Shown here in pieces: positions 1 through 11,314 of a DNA stretch of 64,000 bases. Each line of letters starts with the position of its first letter. Position 1 is the stretch's first letter. Made by a program: the position numbers and the translations under genes. The notes under the pieces are model-generated. The model did not search any database. It was given only the letters and a program-made list of their open reading frames with translations, and was not told the DNA's origin. The stretch spans positions 132,432,714 through 132,496,713 of the forward strand of contig NC_073691.1 of assembly GCF_029784155.1 (NCBI RefSeq). The letters are read 5' to 3'. This DNA is from Uranotaenia lowii. Taxonomy: Eukaryota > Arthropoda > Insecta > Diptera > Culicidae.

Positions 1-607
1 TAATGCTGTCTGATCATCCAGCGTCATGTTCAGAATTTTTTCATCCGCAAATGCTTTACTTGCATATCTCTCCTCAGGGTCCTGTGGCAAAATAGTTTCA
101 TCGCGGTTGTTTACACCAATCAAATGGATCAAGAGAACACCATCTTCGTGAACGAGTTCGTTATTTAAAATAATTTCAATTTTCTTCCATGACTGCTGGA
201 TTACTGAACGCTTTATTTCACTCCATGCATCGTGCATCCAGAAACATACATTCCTCAACGTTATGCTCTTCAAGCTTTGACCTATATCGATTTCGCGAGG
301 CATGACATATAGCAAAAGTTTTTGACGATATTTTAGTTTACAGTTCTGAATTACATTCTGGTCCATGGGTTGAATCACTACAGTCACATTTGGAGGCATA
401 AAAAACAGTTATCAAACCATCATCGCTTTTTAGCTCATCATTCATATGATGTGCTGAGCAATTATCTAGTAAAAACACAGCTTTAGGAGGAATAGACATT
501 TCGGCTGAAAATTTGCGTACTGCAGGTACGAAGTCCTGCAGGAACCAGTTTTGGAAAATCATTCGAGAAATCCAGGCATTTTTAGAGGCGAAATATGTGA
601 CGGGCAC
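1..607 (-). pseudogene. pogo/Tigger-type DDE transposase fragment, frameshifted
   Basis: The minus-strand frame ending near 340 contains FLLDNCSAHH, the second catalytic Asp motif of the DDE_1 transposases (pogo, Tigger, jerky families). After a frameshift near 400 the protein continues in another frame to the window edge, with MPPNVTVVIQPMDQ, where the Asp before Gln is the third catalytic residue. Further in, CFWMHDAWSEIK matches the usual C-terminal region of this family. The first catalytic Asp and the CENP-B-like HTH are not present. With the frameshift and missing N-terminus the copy cannot be functional. The family assignment rests on motif recognition only. Confidence 0.8.
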
Positions 608-992
608 CTTAATTTTTTTGATTATGATTTAAACGAAGGTTCAAATCTAATCTTCAGTAAATTATAACCAAAAGAAATAATTAGATCATTAGGATTTGAA
701 CCATTTAAGATTATTTAATTTTTCTGATAATACCGGTCGAAACAAGGTGTTTAAAGAAACGTAAAAACAATATTGTATGATGTTTTGAATGAACCTATTT
801 CTAGTAATATGTCAAAAAAGGGAATATCTACTACAAAACCTCTGCACTGGGATAATATACGTTTTTATAGTCATTTATTAGATTATAACGGATTAAAATC
901 ATTTTTTTTTTTTAAATCTCCCGATTTTATCACTCTCCCCGATTTATCACTCTAAAATTCATCATGGGGGTGATAAAATCGGGTTTTCACTG
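1..992 (-). mobile_element. pogo/Tigger-like DNA transposon, internally deleted, one end in window
   Basis: On the minus strand the element begins at 992 with the terminal sequence CAGTGAAAACCCGATTTTAT, next to a TA dinucleotide at 993-994, the target typical of pogo-type elements. The word TGATAAAATCGGG recurs in the subterminal 80 bases. The transposase remnant lies at 1-607; the other terminus is off the window to the left. Between 608 and about 910 no DNA-binding domain can be read, so the N-terminal part of the transposase is deleted or decayed. Confidence 0.75.
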
Positions 993-994
993 TA

Positions 995-1600
995 GTAAAA
1001 CAAGCAAAACACATAGTGATACTATTCTTGTTTCGGTCACTGTATTAACATGAAATAGTAAATTTTCGGATTTTTTTTTAAATGAAAGCGCTTTATGGGT
1101 GAAGCATTGAAATGAATATCATAGTAACTGTTAATAGGAATCTTCGGGCCACGAAACTCTTCGAGAGGAAGAGCAGAGGATGAGGAATGAGCGAGCATTT
1201 TTTGTGTTGAACGGGAAATACACGAAGAATGACGAATTGTGCTCGTGCGAAACGCTTCGAAGGTGTTGTGCGGGAGCAAATGCGTGAGGAATGTTGAACT
1301 CTGCTCCTCCCGGCTAGCAGTGTTAGGTAATAATCGGATACCCCCTAATGCATAAAAACAAAACTCTTCATAGTTAAATTTTAAATGTTTATGACCAGAA
1401 AATAACTCAATTTATAACTGCTCTCAGGAGAACAGAGTTCAAGTTTCAATAATTAACTTCCGCTGATACAATATGAAAAGTCGTGCGGAAAAAAACTTTC
1501 CACCAGAGGAGTGAAATTTAATCGACCTTTCAAAACGGAAAGAAAAAGTTTTACCGAAGGTGAATCAATAACGAGGTGATTTTTCCTTAATGAAGGGATA
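995..1600. other. no gene recognised
   Basis: Mixed-composition sequence. A short minus-strand frame near 1037-1279 has no recognisable motif and is probably chance. Confidence 0.5.
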
Positions 1601-1617
1601 GCTTCCGCTTCCTCCAG

Positions 1618-1992
1618 TCAGCCCGACGAAAGCAAGCTACTTACCACAAGAAAAACGGCAACCAGCAGAGCAGAAAAACTCCCATAATGATCCCAAGGGT
1701 CCTGGCCGCCTTGTGTTCCGCCCGCCAGCCCTTCGATTGCCTGGTTGATGTGCCACCTGTGCCCATTGTTGTTTTTATATTTGGTGTTATTTTTGTTTTG
1801 GTTCGTTGGTAGCCGAAATTCCGTCAGGTTCACGGACCATGCATGCCATGCGTATGTTTCGGTGGTTTCCGGAGCATTATTATTATCATTACCAACATTC
1901 GGCGACGCAATTTTCCCATCACCGGCAGCGTCGTCATCATCATAAGCATCATTTCCCGTTGATGGTCCCAACAGAGAAGGGTGGGTGGGCAC
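1618..1992 (-). other. less AT-rich island with open frame and splice-donor-like site
   Basis: A minus-strand frame is open over about 120 codons. It has an acidic, Asn-rich N-terminal half and a hydrophobic stretch ([10 protein letters not shown]) near its end. That stretch runs directly into CTTGTG/GTAAGTAG, a good 5' splice site at 1644. However, the frame has no ATG at its start (the first usable codon is GTG) and no acceptor-like AG was found upstream. An overlapping plus-strand frame (1806-2138) is equally open. It could be a 5' exon or UTR of a host gene, or chance openness in a richer island. Confidence 0.15.
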
Positions 1993-2139
1993 AAATGCAC
2001 ATTGGACATTTAATTAAATTTCCGATGGTTTACAAAGTTTTCCCGGCCCAAACCGCCAAGGCCGAACGAAGTGGTAGCCAATTTAGTCGACGGAAGCATC
2101 CGGGAGTGTCCACAGGGTTGCAGCAAAGGTTGCGGTAAA

Positions 2140-2925
2140 AAGGAGAGTAAGAAAAAAAGTGGAAGTTAATTAAGTGAACTGTGTCATATTCTTTGGTGCT
2201 CAGAATCTTGGAAATGCTACGAGCTGGTGAGCCTTTTTTGGAACTTGGTTCATGCTCTACGTGACTACTGTTGCCTACTTATTATCCACTCTATTTAGCT
2301 GAAGGAAAATAACTGAATCGCTTAGAAGCAATCGCCACTGAGACGATTAAGGCTTTAGCCTAATTATTAAGATAAAAAAACAATGAGATTACAACGAGAT
2401 TAATGAAAAACCGAGAAAATTGGCAAAAATCAATGCCGCTTATGTTAATCGTAGAATGATATGATTAGGGACAAAAAGTCTAATAATTTAACTTTTTATT
2501 AACCAAGAAGAATCCTGTTTGTTTTTTCATGATTTTGACTACAGCTTCAAAATATTGCTTTATAATAATATTTTGTGAAAATTTGAATAACCGGATACTT
2601 TTTAACCATTCTACGGTAGTTTTTTTTTTCTTCAAATCGACTTTCTGGTTCATAAAAAGACAACTTAAATTTTATAAAAACTGCTGAAATACAACAGTAA
2701 TGAGCAACATCAAATTTAATCTCGTAAAATAAAATAAACTCCGTACAGTACTAACTTGAACATCAAAACAATAAAAAAAAAAGACCCAATGGCAGCACCA
2801 AACTTTAATAGTTATTTTTTCGGATATCATCATTGTTGTTCTTTAACCTCAGGAAAAAATAAAAGCTAACATAGGTTTTTTATAGATTTTACCGTTTTTC
2901 TGTTGTTATTAATGAATCGATGAAA
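2140..2925. other. AT-rich spacer, no gene recognised
   Basis: No open frame of note, no inverted termini and no tandem structure were seen. Confidence 0.5.
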
Positions 2926-2929
2926 ACAA

Positions 2930-3206
2930 CTATGAATATAATGGATACAACTGAAATGGTTAAACTGAACTGAAATGATTAAACTGTAAATATGATAGAT
3001 TCAACTACAATTGAATGATTGATTTTAGGCATTCACTTATAAATATATTTGATTCAACTGCAATCTACTGATTGACCTCACTCAATCAACTATGAATATA
3101 ATAGATTCAACTGTAATAGTATTATTGATTCAATTGCTAATATGATAGATTCAACTACAATTGTTTGATTGATTGTATGCATTCCACTATACATTTGATT
3201 TTACTA
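2930..3206. repeat. degenerate AT-rich repeat, left part
   Basis: Variants of the word AAATATGATAGATTCAACTG recur several times at irregular spacing, interleaved with TTGATTGATT and CATTCACTATA words. The same words resume at 5534-5640, so this is one degenerate repeat split by the element at 3207-5533. Confidence 0.6.
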
Positions 3207-5533
3207 GGGTAACGGACTTATTTTGGACCGGATACATATTTTGGACCACCTTGCCGCTTTTTTCCAATATTTCTCTCATGATTCATATTAATCATGCAAA
3301 TTTGGGACTTATATAGTTGAATCTACTTATTATGATTCCAATAATATCTAAAACTTCATTCAAATAAACTGATATGGGAGAGAAAATTGAAAATAAAGTT
3401 TTGATTTTTCACAGTTGGGTTGAATCATACCCATTTCGGGAGGACTTGCCATTATTGGAGTTAACTTTCAAGAAGTTTTCTGCATAGCTGTGATGAATTT
3501 AACAACTACAAATATGTTCACAGCTATTAAAAAAAATTGAAAACTAGTTTGCAAGCTCGAAGAACCAAAAAAACTTGTTTTAATCGCAATTCGACCCATG
3601 TCGAAAATAGGTCCTACTTAATCCGTTAGAGACTTACTTTGGACCACTCAACGTAACCTGGGTATTATACTTGCTGTTAAATGTTCATGAACGTGATAAG
3701 ACGTTGTACAACGATATGGAAAAAATTTACACAATAGTTTAAACGGTAATCAAAAATAATCCATTACAAGATTCGGAACTCTAACGGAAATCGACGGACA
3801 AAATCGAAAAGCGTAGCCATCAAATGTTGCGGCAGAAATGCAACTACTCAGTATAAACACACTAAGGAGAAAAACCTAATTTTTATTACAGGTTTTTAAA
3901 AAAACTTGCAGTTTGAGGGTTAATTTGCACAACAATTACATTGAGTATTTTTAACGCGGCCTTGGTTCTTCAGAATTAGTTTTTCAGTATCAGAGTCAGT
4001 ATTCGATATTCAAAGTCTTTTTTCTTGAGAAATTCCTCGAATTGGCAATAAATGACCGATGGCATGAAATGATGGCATGAATTTTATAGAGCTTGGTATC
4101 TTTGTATCTATTATTTTTGCGCTAAATATATAAAAAAAATTGGAATTTTGCATTATTTTATTTAATCAATTCGCTAAAGCCGAAACCCGTCTTTAGACGA
4201 GGTTCATTTCATTCGGCATAAAACCAAACCAATTATCGTTTTAACTGCTTTAAACCATGTTAATCTAATAATGCCTGTTTGATAAGCAGTTGTCAATAGC
4301 TCCAGCTTAAAGAAGCTTGAAAACATAAAAAAGTGGACATCCACCAACAACAACCAAATTGGCAAGTATGAAACGAGTTTAATTTTTGTAATAGATGAAA
4401 TAACTCAATTAATAGTTGAACAATTGTAACAAAAAAAATATAAAGTTATGAGCTATGAGATAATCTTATTATATTTAAAAACTTACAAAAAAATGTTGAA
4501 ATGAATTAAAATTACAAGCGAAAAATACTAAAATCTAGTTTTTCAATTTCAATTTCAATTTCAATTTTAGTTTTGTGGTTATGCGGTTTTCGAAGAAAAA
4601 AAAATTGTCGAAAAATCTACTCAAACGATAATTTTTTTCATAAACAGAAGTTGTTTCAAAGACAAAACTAAACTTCTGAACATTCAGCTAGAAAAATTTG
4701 GCTTCCAGATGGTTAAAAAGATCGAAAAGTTCTCGCACATTTTTATCTTTTTTTGAATCTATGTATTCTACAGAACTGAAGCCAAACCAAATCCACTAAG
4801 ATTTTGGAAGTCAAACAATTGATGTCACGGAGTTGATGATGACAGACTTCCTTAACTTCTCATTGGATCGCCTGGAGCAGATTGCATTCTAAAATTGATC
4901 CTAAACATAAGTCAACTGGCCAGTATTTAACCCTGCAAAACAAATTTCGTCGACATTTCAATGTGCTGTCGGAATTTTCAGAACATTTGAAACACCCTAT
5001 ATAACAAAAAGGAGTTTTTCTGTTTTTACTCTAACCTGTTCGAAAATTATTGTTTTGAAGCAAATAAAATTTTAGAAAAAAAATTGTAGTACGAAATATT
5101 CAAAAAACCGGATGTACCTAAATTGAAGAAAGTTAGTTCAGGAATGACGTGAACTAACCAAATTTGACTACAAGAAAAACAAAAGAAAAGATTAACTGAA
5201 TTATTCGCATAATTGCGCTACAATCGTTGTCATAAATGTAGCAAAATTTAGAATAAAAAACCTATTTAGTTTAAGGGTGGCCCAAAATAGGCCCAAAATA
5301 GAAACTTGGCGGTCCAAAAAAAAAAACGACCAGAGTAATGTACGATAAATTGATAAATCGATTTTTTTGCTCAAATCTTGTTATATTACAACAAACGACG
5401 ATATGTTTCGATAGAAAAATCCTTGATCTTCTTAATGAATGGATAAAGCAATCAAAAACTGTAAAATGTACTTTTTTAATTCAGAAAATAGCTTAGCCAC
5501 ATCCCGAAGCGGTCCAAAATTGGTCCGTTACCC
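3207..5533. mobile_element. TIR element of 2.3 kb with TA flanks, non-autonomous
   Basis: The left end GGGTAACGGACTTATTTTGG and the right end CCAAAATTGGTCCGTTACCC are imperfect inverted repeats, each bordered by TA. The word TTTTGGACC or its complement recurs in the subterminal parts (for example 3237, 3650, 5310, 5511). No transposase remnant is visible in six frames, so it is non-autonomous or fully decayed. The TA flanks are compatible with the Tc1/mariner/pogo side of DNA transposons, but the superfamily is not proven. Confidence 0.7.
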
Positions 5534-5640
5534 TATACATCCCTAGTTGACCTCTCACATTTAACAATAAATATGTTCGATTCAATTGTAATGTTTTAAT
5601 CGATTCAACTGTAAATATGATAAATTCACGGCACCCCCAG
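5534..5640. repeat. degenerate AT-rich repeat, right part
   Basis: Continues the words of the repeat at 2930-3206 (GATTCAACTGTAAATATGAT), showing that the 2.3 kb element inserted into it. Confidence 0.55.
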
Positions 5641-5680
5641 ATTGGTGCCATAAGGTGAAAAAATTACTTTTTCTTTTCTA

Positions 5681-5982
5681 AGAGCAAGTTCACTGGTGTT
5701 GGGAAAAAGTGGTAGAGATTTTGACATTTTGAAAATTTTACCATGCGAAAATGTTTTCAAGATCTTCGGGCGTTGTATTTTTTACACACCGGTTTCTATT
5801 TCAGCCGTATGTGATGGAAATATTGATATTTTTGCATCACAGCATGCGAAACTACAACACGTGTTGTTAAAAACCTTGAAGGCCACAGATCTTGAAAATG
5901 TTTTTGCAAGGCAAAATTGTCAAAATGTGCAAAAAGTGACAAAACTTCTACCGCTTTTTCCCAACACCAGTGAACTTGCTCT
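5681..5982. mobile_element. foldback MITE of about 300 bp
   Basis: The two halves are inverted repeats over most of their length. The left arm begins AGAGCAAGTTCACTGGTGTT and the right arm ends with its exact complement. A smaller stem, GTGATGGAAATATTGATATT with its partner, closes the centre. An open frame over 5696-6172 is only a by-product of this structure. Confidence 0.75.
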
Positions 5983-5989
5983 AAAAGTT

Positions 5990-7050
5990 TCAGCACAACT
6001 GGATGAAGCACGAGCTGGTACAATCGACTTCAAATTTGTATGGAGATTCTCGACAAAATGTAAGAACAATCAACATTCTTTCACTCTTTATGTTCTAAAT
6101 TATGCCCCCAGTATGCTATATAGTTCAAAACTGCAGAATTTAGAGTTCAAACAAATAGGAACACGTTTGTAGAAAATCGCGATACGAGTTTACTGTGCTG
6201 AGATATTTGCAATTGAATGTGTTATTTTTCCGGTTTTCGTTGATATTTGAGCTACCTATGTTCAAATTTTGAAATTCAAAATATGATGTTATGCTGACCG
6301 ATATAAGCAGGTAGCTGGAGAGATCTTTGTTTTAAATTGATTTTGAATGTCCATTGGAAATTAAAACAATTCAAATTTGTATTCGATATTGCTAAAATTT
6401 AGATATTTCATAACTGCATTTTATAAAGTTTTATCGATCGTAAATCCACGTACATAAAAAATACCATTAATCGTAGGTAAACAAAAGTGACTCAAAAAAA
6501 TGATATCAGGTCCGTCCACACTCAATATGAGAGAACAAATTTTTAAATTGATGATGTGTGTATCCCATGATATTTGTAATAATGTACAAGTACGTTTTCT
6601 AGAACAAAATATCATTTTCTGAGCATAACTCAAACTCTATTATTCTTAGGATTTTTTTAATTTTATTTTTGAATTCAGTGCCGAAATTTAAATTAGAGAT
6701 ATTGGACGGTCAATTAACTTGCGATTTTATTTTTAATTTTGTAAACTCGTGTAATGCACCCCTACACCGTACACAAAATATCAACGAATTGCGAAAAAAT
6801 CACTCATACAATAGCGAATATCTCACCACAGTAAACTCATACCACATTTCAATCTTATACAAACTTGTTCCTCATTGTTTGAACTATAAATTCTATAGTT
6901 TTGAGCTACAAAGCAAACTGGAGGCATATTTTTGAACATAAAGAGTGAAAGTATGTTGATTGTTCATACATTTTGTCGAGAATCTCCAAACAAATTTGAA
7001 GTCGATTGCGCCAGCTAATCGCAATGGAAAGTTGTTAAAACAGCATGTTT
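5990..7050. mobile_element. long inverted repeat element of about 1 kb
   Basis: The segment 6020-6230 is the inverted complement of 6765-7010 with few changes; the block around CAATCGACTTCAAATTTGT is the clearest. The termini are less well conserved (CACGAGCTGG against GATTAGCTGG). The middle (6240-6760) is AT-rich and without a coding remnant. It abuts the foldback MITE at 5681-5982, and both share a GCTCTAAA word near the junction, so the two may form one composite. Confidence 0.65.
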
Positions 7051-7059
7051 AGCTTTAGA

Positions 7060-7690
7060 GCATTTTAAATAATTTCAAGGGATGTTTTTATCACGGTTCC
7101 ATGAACAACAAATAAATTTTTAATATTTTATTTCTTTTTTCATCAGCTTTCAAACAAGTAATCAGAGAAGTTTAAAAAAAAACAAAACAGTGTCAAATAT
7201 CCTAGGTACAAGGTAACAACGATTTTTAGATGGCTTTTTTATATTTTGGACCTCTTTTATTTTTACCAAACAGGTCTAAAATGTATACGCTTTTTTTTCC
7301 TTTTATCTTTCGTAACAGAGGATTTTTCTCTTTTTCTGGAAATAAATTTCAAATTGGATATGTTTTCTAAGAAAACTTTCAACCACTTTTAAGTAATGGC
7401 TGAACTAAACTATTGTTTTCTAAACATAGGTTACTTTCACTGATTTATGAACACGTTTGACTGTGTCCAAAATAATCAGCTATTTGGATAATCTGAAAAT
7501 TTTGTAAAGCTCATTTCCGTTTTAAATAAAATTCATAACCAAAAGATTCGAAGTCTCTCAGGAGCACGTAAAATATTCAAATTGAAACCACTTCCACCAT
7601 TCATTAGCTGCCTGGATGAAAAGGTAAAACGCTTCTGATAAACGGAAATATCCATTCCTCTTATAGCTCACAGGAAAGGCTGCTTGATTA
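7060..7690. other. AT-rich spacer, no gene recognised
   Basis: No coding or repeat structure was identified by eye. Confidence 0.45.
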
Positions 7691-7699
7691 CATATTCAT

Positions 7700-7950
7700 A
7701 CTTCTTCCAGTGTGATGTAATCCAATTTGTGAAGACTCGAATGAGCGCCAGGTTGATGATGATTTTTATGATGAACGCTTTCGCGAAACGATACGCGGAG
7801 CCAAGCGAAGTGCTTGCGATTCGAGCAAATCTTCATCTTCCCGTTAAGAAAACGGCGGCGTGGCCAACGAAAACACATTGCTTGCTGGATCGAGAGGGAT
7901 TTCCTCTATGCAATGAACCGAGTCATCTTCATCGGTGTTTTCATTCATGT
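7700..7950. other. less AT-rich island, possible exon, strand uncertain
   Basis: Base composition is clearly richer than its flanks. On the plus strand a frame from 7716 reads an acidic/basic stretch (RQVDDDFYDERFRETIRGAK) but stops after about 40 codons, and an in-frame stop sits at 7713. On the minus strand a 34-codon ATG frame starting near 7948 (MNENTDEDDSVHCIEEIPLD) is also open. Neither has a paired acceptor and donor. It may be unique host sequence such as an exon or a regulatory element; no function is suggested. Confidence 0.15.
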
Positions 7951-8154
7951 TGTATTAAATTAAAAGCTAAATTTACAAGCCACGTGTTTTTCCTCCCTTA
8001 TCTTACCCTACCTGACTGTGGGTTATAAATATTAATAAATCATACATGTGTTTATAAGGAAAGGTTGTCTTCCGATCAAAATTATGGTAAAAATTCATTT
8101 TCAATTCATATATTTCATTTCCTATTTCTGATTAAATGTTATGGTTATGCATGT

Positions 8155-8349
8155 AGGGCTAAGTGGGATAATTATGAAGAAAATATCATTTCATACAAAA
8201 AGATTAAAGATGTATTTCTTCAGTGTTTAAATTCTTTAAAGTAACCAGAAATGACTGGTTCACTTCTTCTTTCAAGTAATTTTTTCATATTTTTAAGTTG
8301 CAGCTTGTGGGCGTAAAATGCTTCTTCATAATTACCCCCTTTTCTATTA
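8155..8349. mobile_element. short MITE-like inverted repeat
   Basis: The left end AGGGCTAAGTGGGATAATTA and right-end complement AGAAAAGGGGGTAATTATGA are imperfect inverted repeats sharing GATAATTATGAAGAA. Flanks are AT-rich and no clear target duplication was seen. Confidence 0.45.
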
Positions 8350-8980
8350 GGTAATTAAATTGACGAAAACTCCAGTTGGTGAATTAGTTGAACGTTGAAA
8401 TTTGGCATGGGGCCTTCTGGTAGGACAAGCAATGAATTCAGGTTAAGATTCCGGAATATTTCCCTTTTTTTAACCACTCTAACAAAAACGTTGAAATAAA
8501 CCTTAAGAACACTGTCTGGGAGTCATTTTTTAATAACGTAACAAGAATTCCAAAACTAGGTGCTGTCAAAGACGGATGTAAGTTACGAGAGCTACAGAGA
8601 TTTTAGTCAGTCGTAATGACCTTCTCCTTGAACGGCGAAAGGTGGCGAAACCTATTTCGGATGGGAGTTAAAATATGCGGTACCCGTCAATACTCATCAG
8701 TTACCAATTTTCCAATTGCATGGTTTGATTTCATAGTATTTTCACAATAAATGCATTCTTGTGTATAACATCATTTAATCGGTATTTAGATAACACATCA
8801 CTTATGCTAATTGATCTAGTTAATGCATTCTATTGGCATGCAAAGCATGAACAGTAGTTGTAAATTTTGAATTTTGAAATGAGTCACAATTACACCTAAA
8901 TGTGGATGTAACGAAGCAGCGGAGGCGTTAAGCTTTGGAGGAACAGATTTGGTAAGCCATAACATTTAGGAAGCCTCCAG
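8350..8980. other. spacer, no gene recognised
   Basis: No open frame, inverted repeat or tandem structure could be supported here. Confidence 0.45.
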
Positions 8981-8990
8981 ACTAACCTTC

Positions 8991-9409
8991 CCCGAAAGCC
9001 ACACTGCCACATCGGCTGCTAGAAGCCGTCCCCGGAACCATCATGGTGGGGACAGTCAATCGAGTCATGCAGCTTCCCCCACCCGCCATTGACGCCGACG
9101 CCCTGTGATCACACGGTTCATTGCGGCGCCTCGACGTCGGAACTCGCCGGCGCAATCCGTGGCGCTTGAAATGGTTCCACAGACATTTGATCTTCCGGAA
9201 CTTGCTATGTCGACAGTCGGAAGAGGAACCATCGTCCTGGGGATGTCCTGCAGCCTGACAGCACTGGTCCGGGCAAATGGACGCCGGATGATCGCCTGAT
9301 CGGAACACGTCGTCGTCGAAATCCGTGTCCGTATCCGTCGCATTGACCACGTTGTCGTTGTTGATCACGATGCAGATGGCGCCTCGACGGTTGTGCTTTT
9401 GGCTTGAAT
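8991..9409 (-). CDS. candidate internal exon, unknown protein
   Basis: On the minus strand a frame stays open from an acceptor-like CCGAACCGCAG at 9410-9420 to a donor-like GGGGAAG/GTTAGT at 8990, giving about 139 codons. The protein reads INNDNVVNATDTDTDFDDD, then a Cys/His-containing stretch (CPDQCCQAAGH), then a basic segment, and ends FGEG before a stop just inside the putative intron. Composition is much richer in G and C than the flanks, consistent with host coding sequence. The exon would end in phase 1. No domain is recognised. No partner exon was found, the pyrimidine tract of the acceptor is weak, and other frames in the same island are also fairly open. It could equally be a regulatory island. 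Confidence 0.3.
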
Positions 9410-9672
9410 CTGCGGTTCGGCGGATGTGGAAATTCCATTCGGATTATGAAAGATAGCAATAGGACTTACTATGGCAATATTTTTGTATGTTTGAATTTGA
9501 TCTCTCTTCTTAATAAGCTTCTCGGTGTGTACAGATGGTGTGGATTTGAAATTTTTAAACATGAGAAAAACTTTTGAAGCACGGTGTGAATGTATAGTTG
9601 ATGTCATGTGGAGGCATGGGTTTCTTATAAGATGAAACGATGTTTATCATCCAAAAAGCGAAAGACACCTTA

Positions 9673-10281
9673 AAGGAACATCCATAAATGACGTAGCTTT
9701 TTTTTGTTGAGTTTTTATACCCCCCTCCCCCCTCGTAGCATTTCGTCACAAAGTCATAGACCCCCCCCCCCCCTAGATAATAACGTAGCTTTAATAAACC
9801 CCCCTCCCCCCATTTTTAATTTCTACTTTTCTTTTACTTTTTACTTTTATTATCAGCTACTATTTACTTTTATTATCAGCATTTTGCAAGAATAATACAA
9901 AAATTACAAAAAAAGGGAAAAAAGTTATAAATGGAATTTTAAAAAAGCATATCAATCAGTCAAAAAACATCAAGGTACCTTTCAACAAACGGGATAGCTA
10001 GTAAGGATTCCAATGAAATCGTTGGGCAGCTTTCCTCCATCGTCTGTTTGGCTGGAATAATTGCATCTGCGATGTCAGCTGCCTCCACCCACTCTCTATC
10101 GTCCTCCGGAGTGATGACAGTCCTCTTTCAAATAACTCAAAACAATTTTAATTTTTTATTCGATATTTAATTGAAGCTACGTAGCTTTACTTGAACCCCT
10201 ATCCCCCTCTCGTCACACATCGTCACACAAAGTCAAACCCCACCTCCCCCCAAAATGCTACGTCATTTATGGATGTTCCCT
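9673..10281. mobile_element. MITE with AGGGAACATCCATAAATGAC termini
   Basis: The left end AAGGAACATCCATAAATGAC and the right end, which is its complement (GTCATTTATGGATGTTCCCT), are inverted repeats. Both subterminal regions carry long C-runs and GACGTAGC/GCTACGTC words. The interior has no transposase. Target duplication is not clear. Confidence 0.75.
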
Positions 10282-10697
10282 AATTGGACAAATGGATGAC
10301 TAGCTCAAATATTTACATGAATCATTCTTATTGTTGGATAGGATTATTTACAAATCAGAACTCTTAAATTTTCTAATCAAAGATACATAAGATTAAGGAA
10401 GCTTGATATAAGTAGTTGGTACATAATCCGCTCTCTAATTCAAATTCGAAGGCTGAATTCTACACGGAATAATGCTATCGAATTGTATAATTTTCCCATC
10501 ACCTTCAAAAATTCAATAATTTTCAGGTACTTAATGTACTAAAGACGTAACTTAGGACACAAAATTTGATAAATCTGTTGTTTAGCTTAGTTTTTTTAAA
10601 TATTTTTCTACTACTTGATCGCCTTAACTTTTAAAATGATTGCGTTCCAAAATGTGTCTACGAATGACTACGACCGTTTATTTAGAAGTCAGCTTAT
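10282..10697. other. spacer, no gene recognised
   Basis: Nothing beyond AT-rich sequence was seen. Confidence 0.45.
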
Positions 10698-10915
10698 CCG
10701 AGGTAGTCGGGTGAAGGATCACCACAGATAAGTGAAACCTCGGACTACACTGCTCCGGTTTTGCGTACCATCCAGGCGCATAGCTCGGTAAAAATATAGG
10801 TCTTGGATGAACGCAGTTGCTCGTTTAACTCGCTAGCTCGCAAAACCGGAGTTCTACAATATTTCGTGTAATCCAAGTTCGCTCAACCAAGGTGGTCCTT
10901 CCTCCGCTACCTAGG
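10698..10915. mobile_element. short inverted-repeat element
   Basis: The outer arms CCGAGGTAGTCGGGTGAAGG and GGTGGTCCTTCCTCCGCTAC are complementary with a few mismatches. The inner arms CTCCGGTTTTGCG (10750) and CGCAAAACCGGAG (10838) are exactly complementary. This is a fold-back unit of about 220 bp. Confidence 0.6.
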
Positions 10916-10956
10916 TTTAGCGTGGTTGTACTGTAAATATTAATAAGAGATATACC

Positions 10957-11165
10957 GTCAACTGGGGGGACTTTGATTACTTTTTTCATTCATTTTTGGA
11001 TGTTTTGGAAGGGGTTGCTTTTTCGTACAACACTTTTAAACACTAACTGAGAAAGGGGGTATATAGCATGATCATTGATTGCAGAATATTTGAACGACAT
11101 TAGTGGCTACAATAAAATATTTATCACAAATCCAGACATCGTGTTCGGGGTAACAGCATGGTTTT
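10957..11165 (+). repeat. truncated copy of the TACCGTAAACTG repeat family
   Basis: It starts TACCGTCAACTGGGGGGACT and follows the left part of the element at 14622-15524 (shared TTTTGGAAGGGGTTGCTTTT and CGACATTAGTGG words). The right end is missing. A reversed fragment of the same family is at 61076-61172. Confidence 0.6.
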
Positions 11166-11239
11166 ATACGGCGAGCACAACAAGAAAAGTACCACTATTC
11201 ATGGGTTTTGCTTTTGAAAATATAAACAGAAAATCGTCA

Positions 11240-11314
11240 GTTCAGATACCGGTATTTCAATAGCAACTTACTATTGAAGATAGTAAGTTGCTATCGAAAA
11301 ACCGGTAGCTGAAC
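11240..11314. repeat. strong 75-nt hairpin
   Basis: The arms TAGCAACTTACTA and TAGTAAGTTGCTA pair perfectly around a 7-nt loop. The outer arms continue with ACCGGT/ACCGGT and GTTCAG/CTGAAC separated by small bulges. It looks like a small palindromic MITE or a pre-miRNA-sized hairpin; no target duplication or mature-arm evidence is available. Confidence 0.55.

Noticed and set aside
5696..6172. 158-codon open frame
   Set aside because: It runs across a foldback MITE and into the next inverted-repeat element; openness follows from the palindromic sequence.
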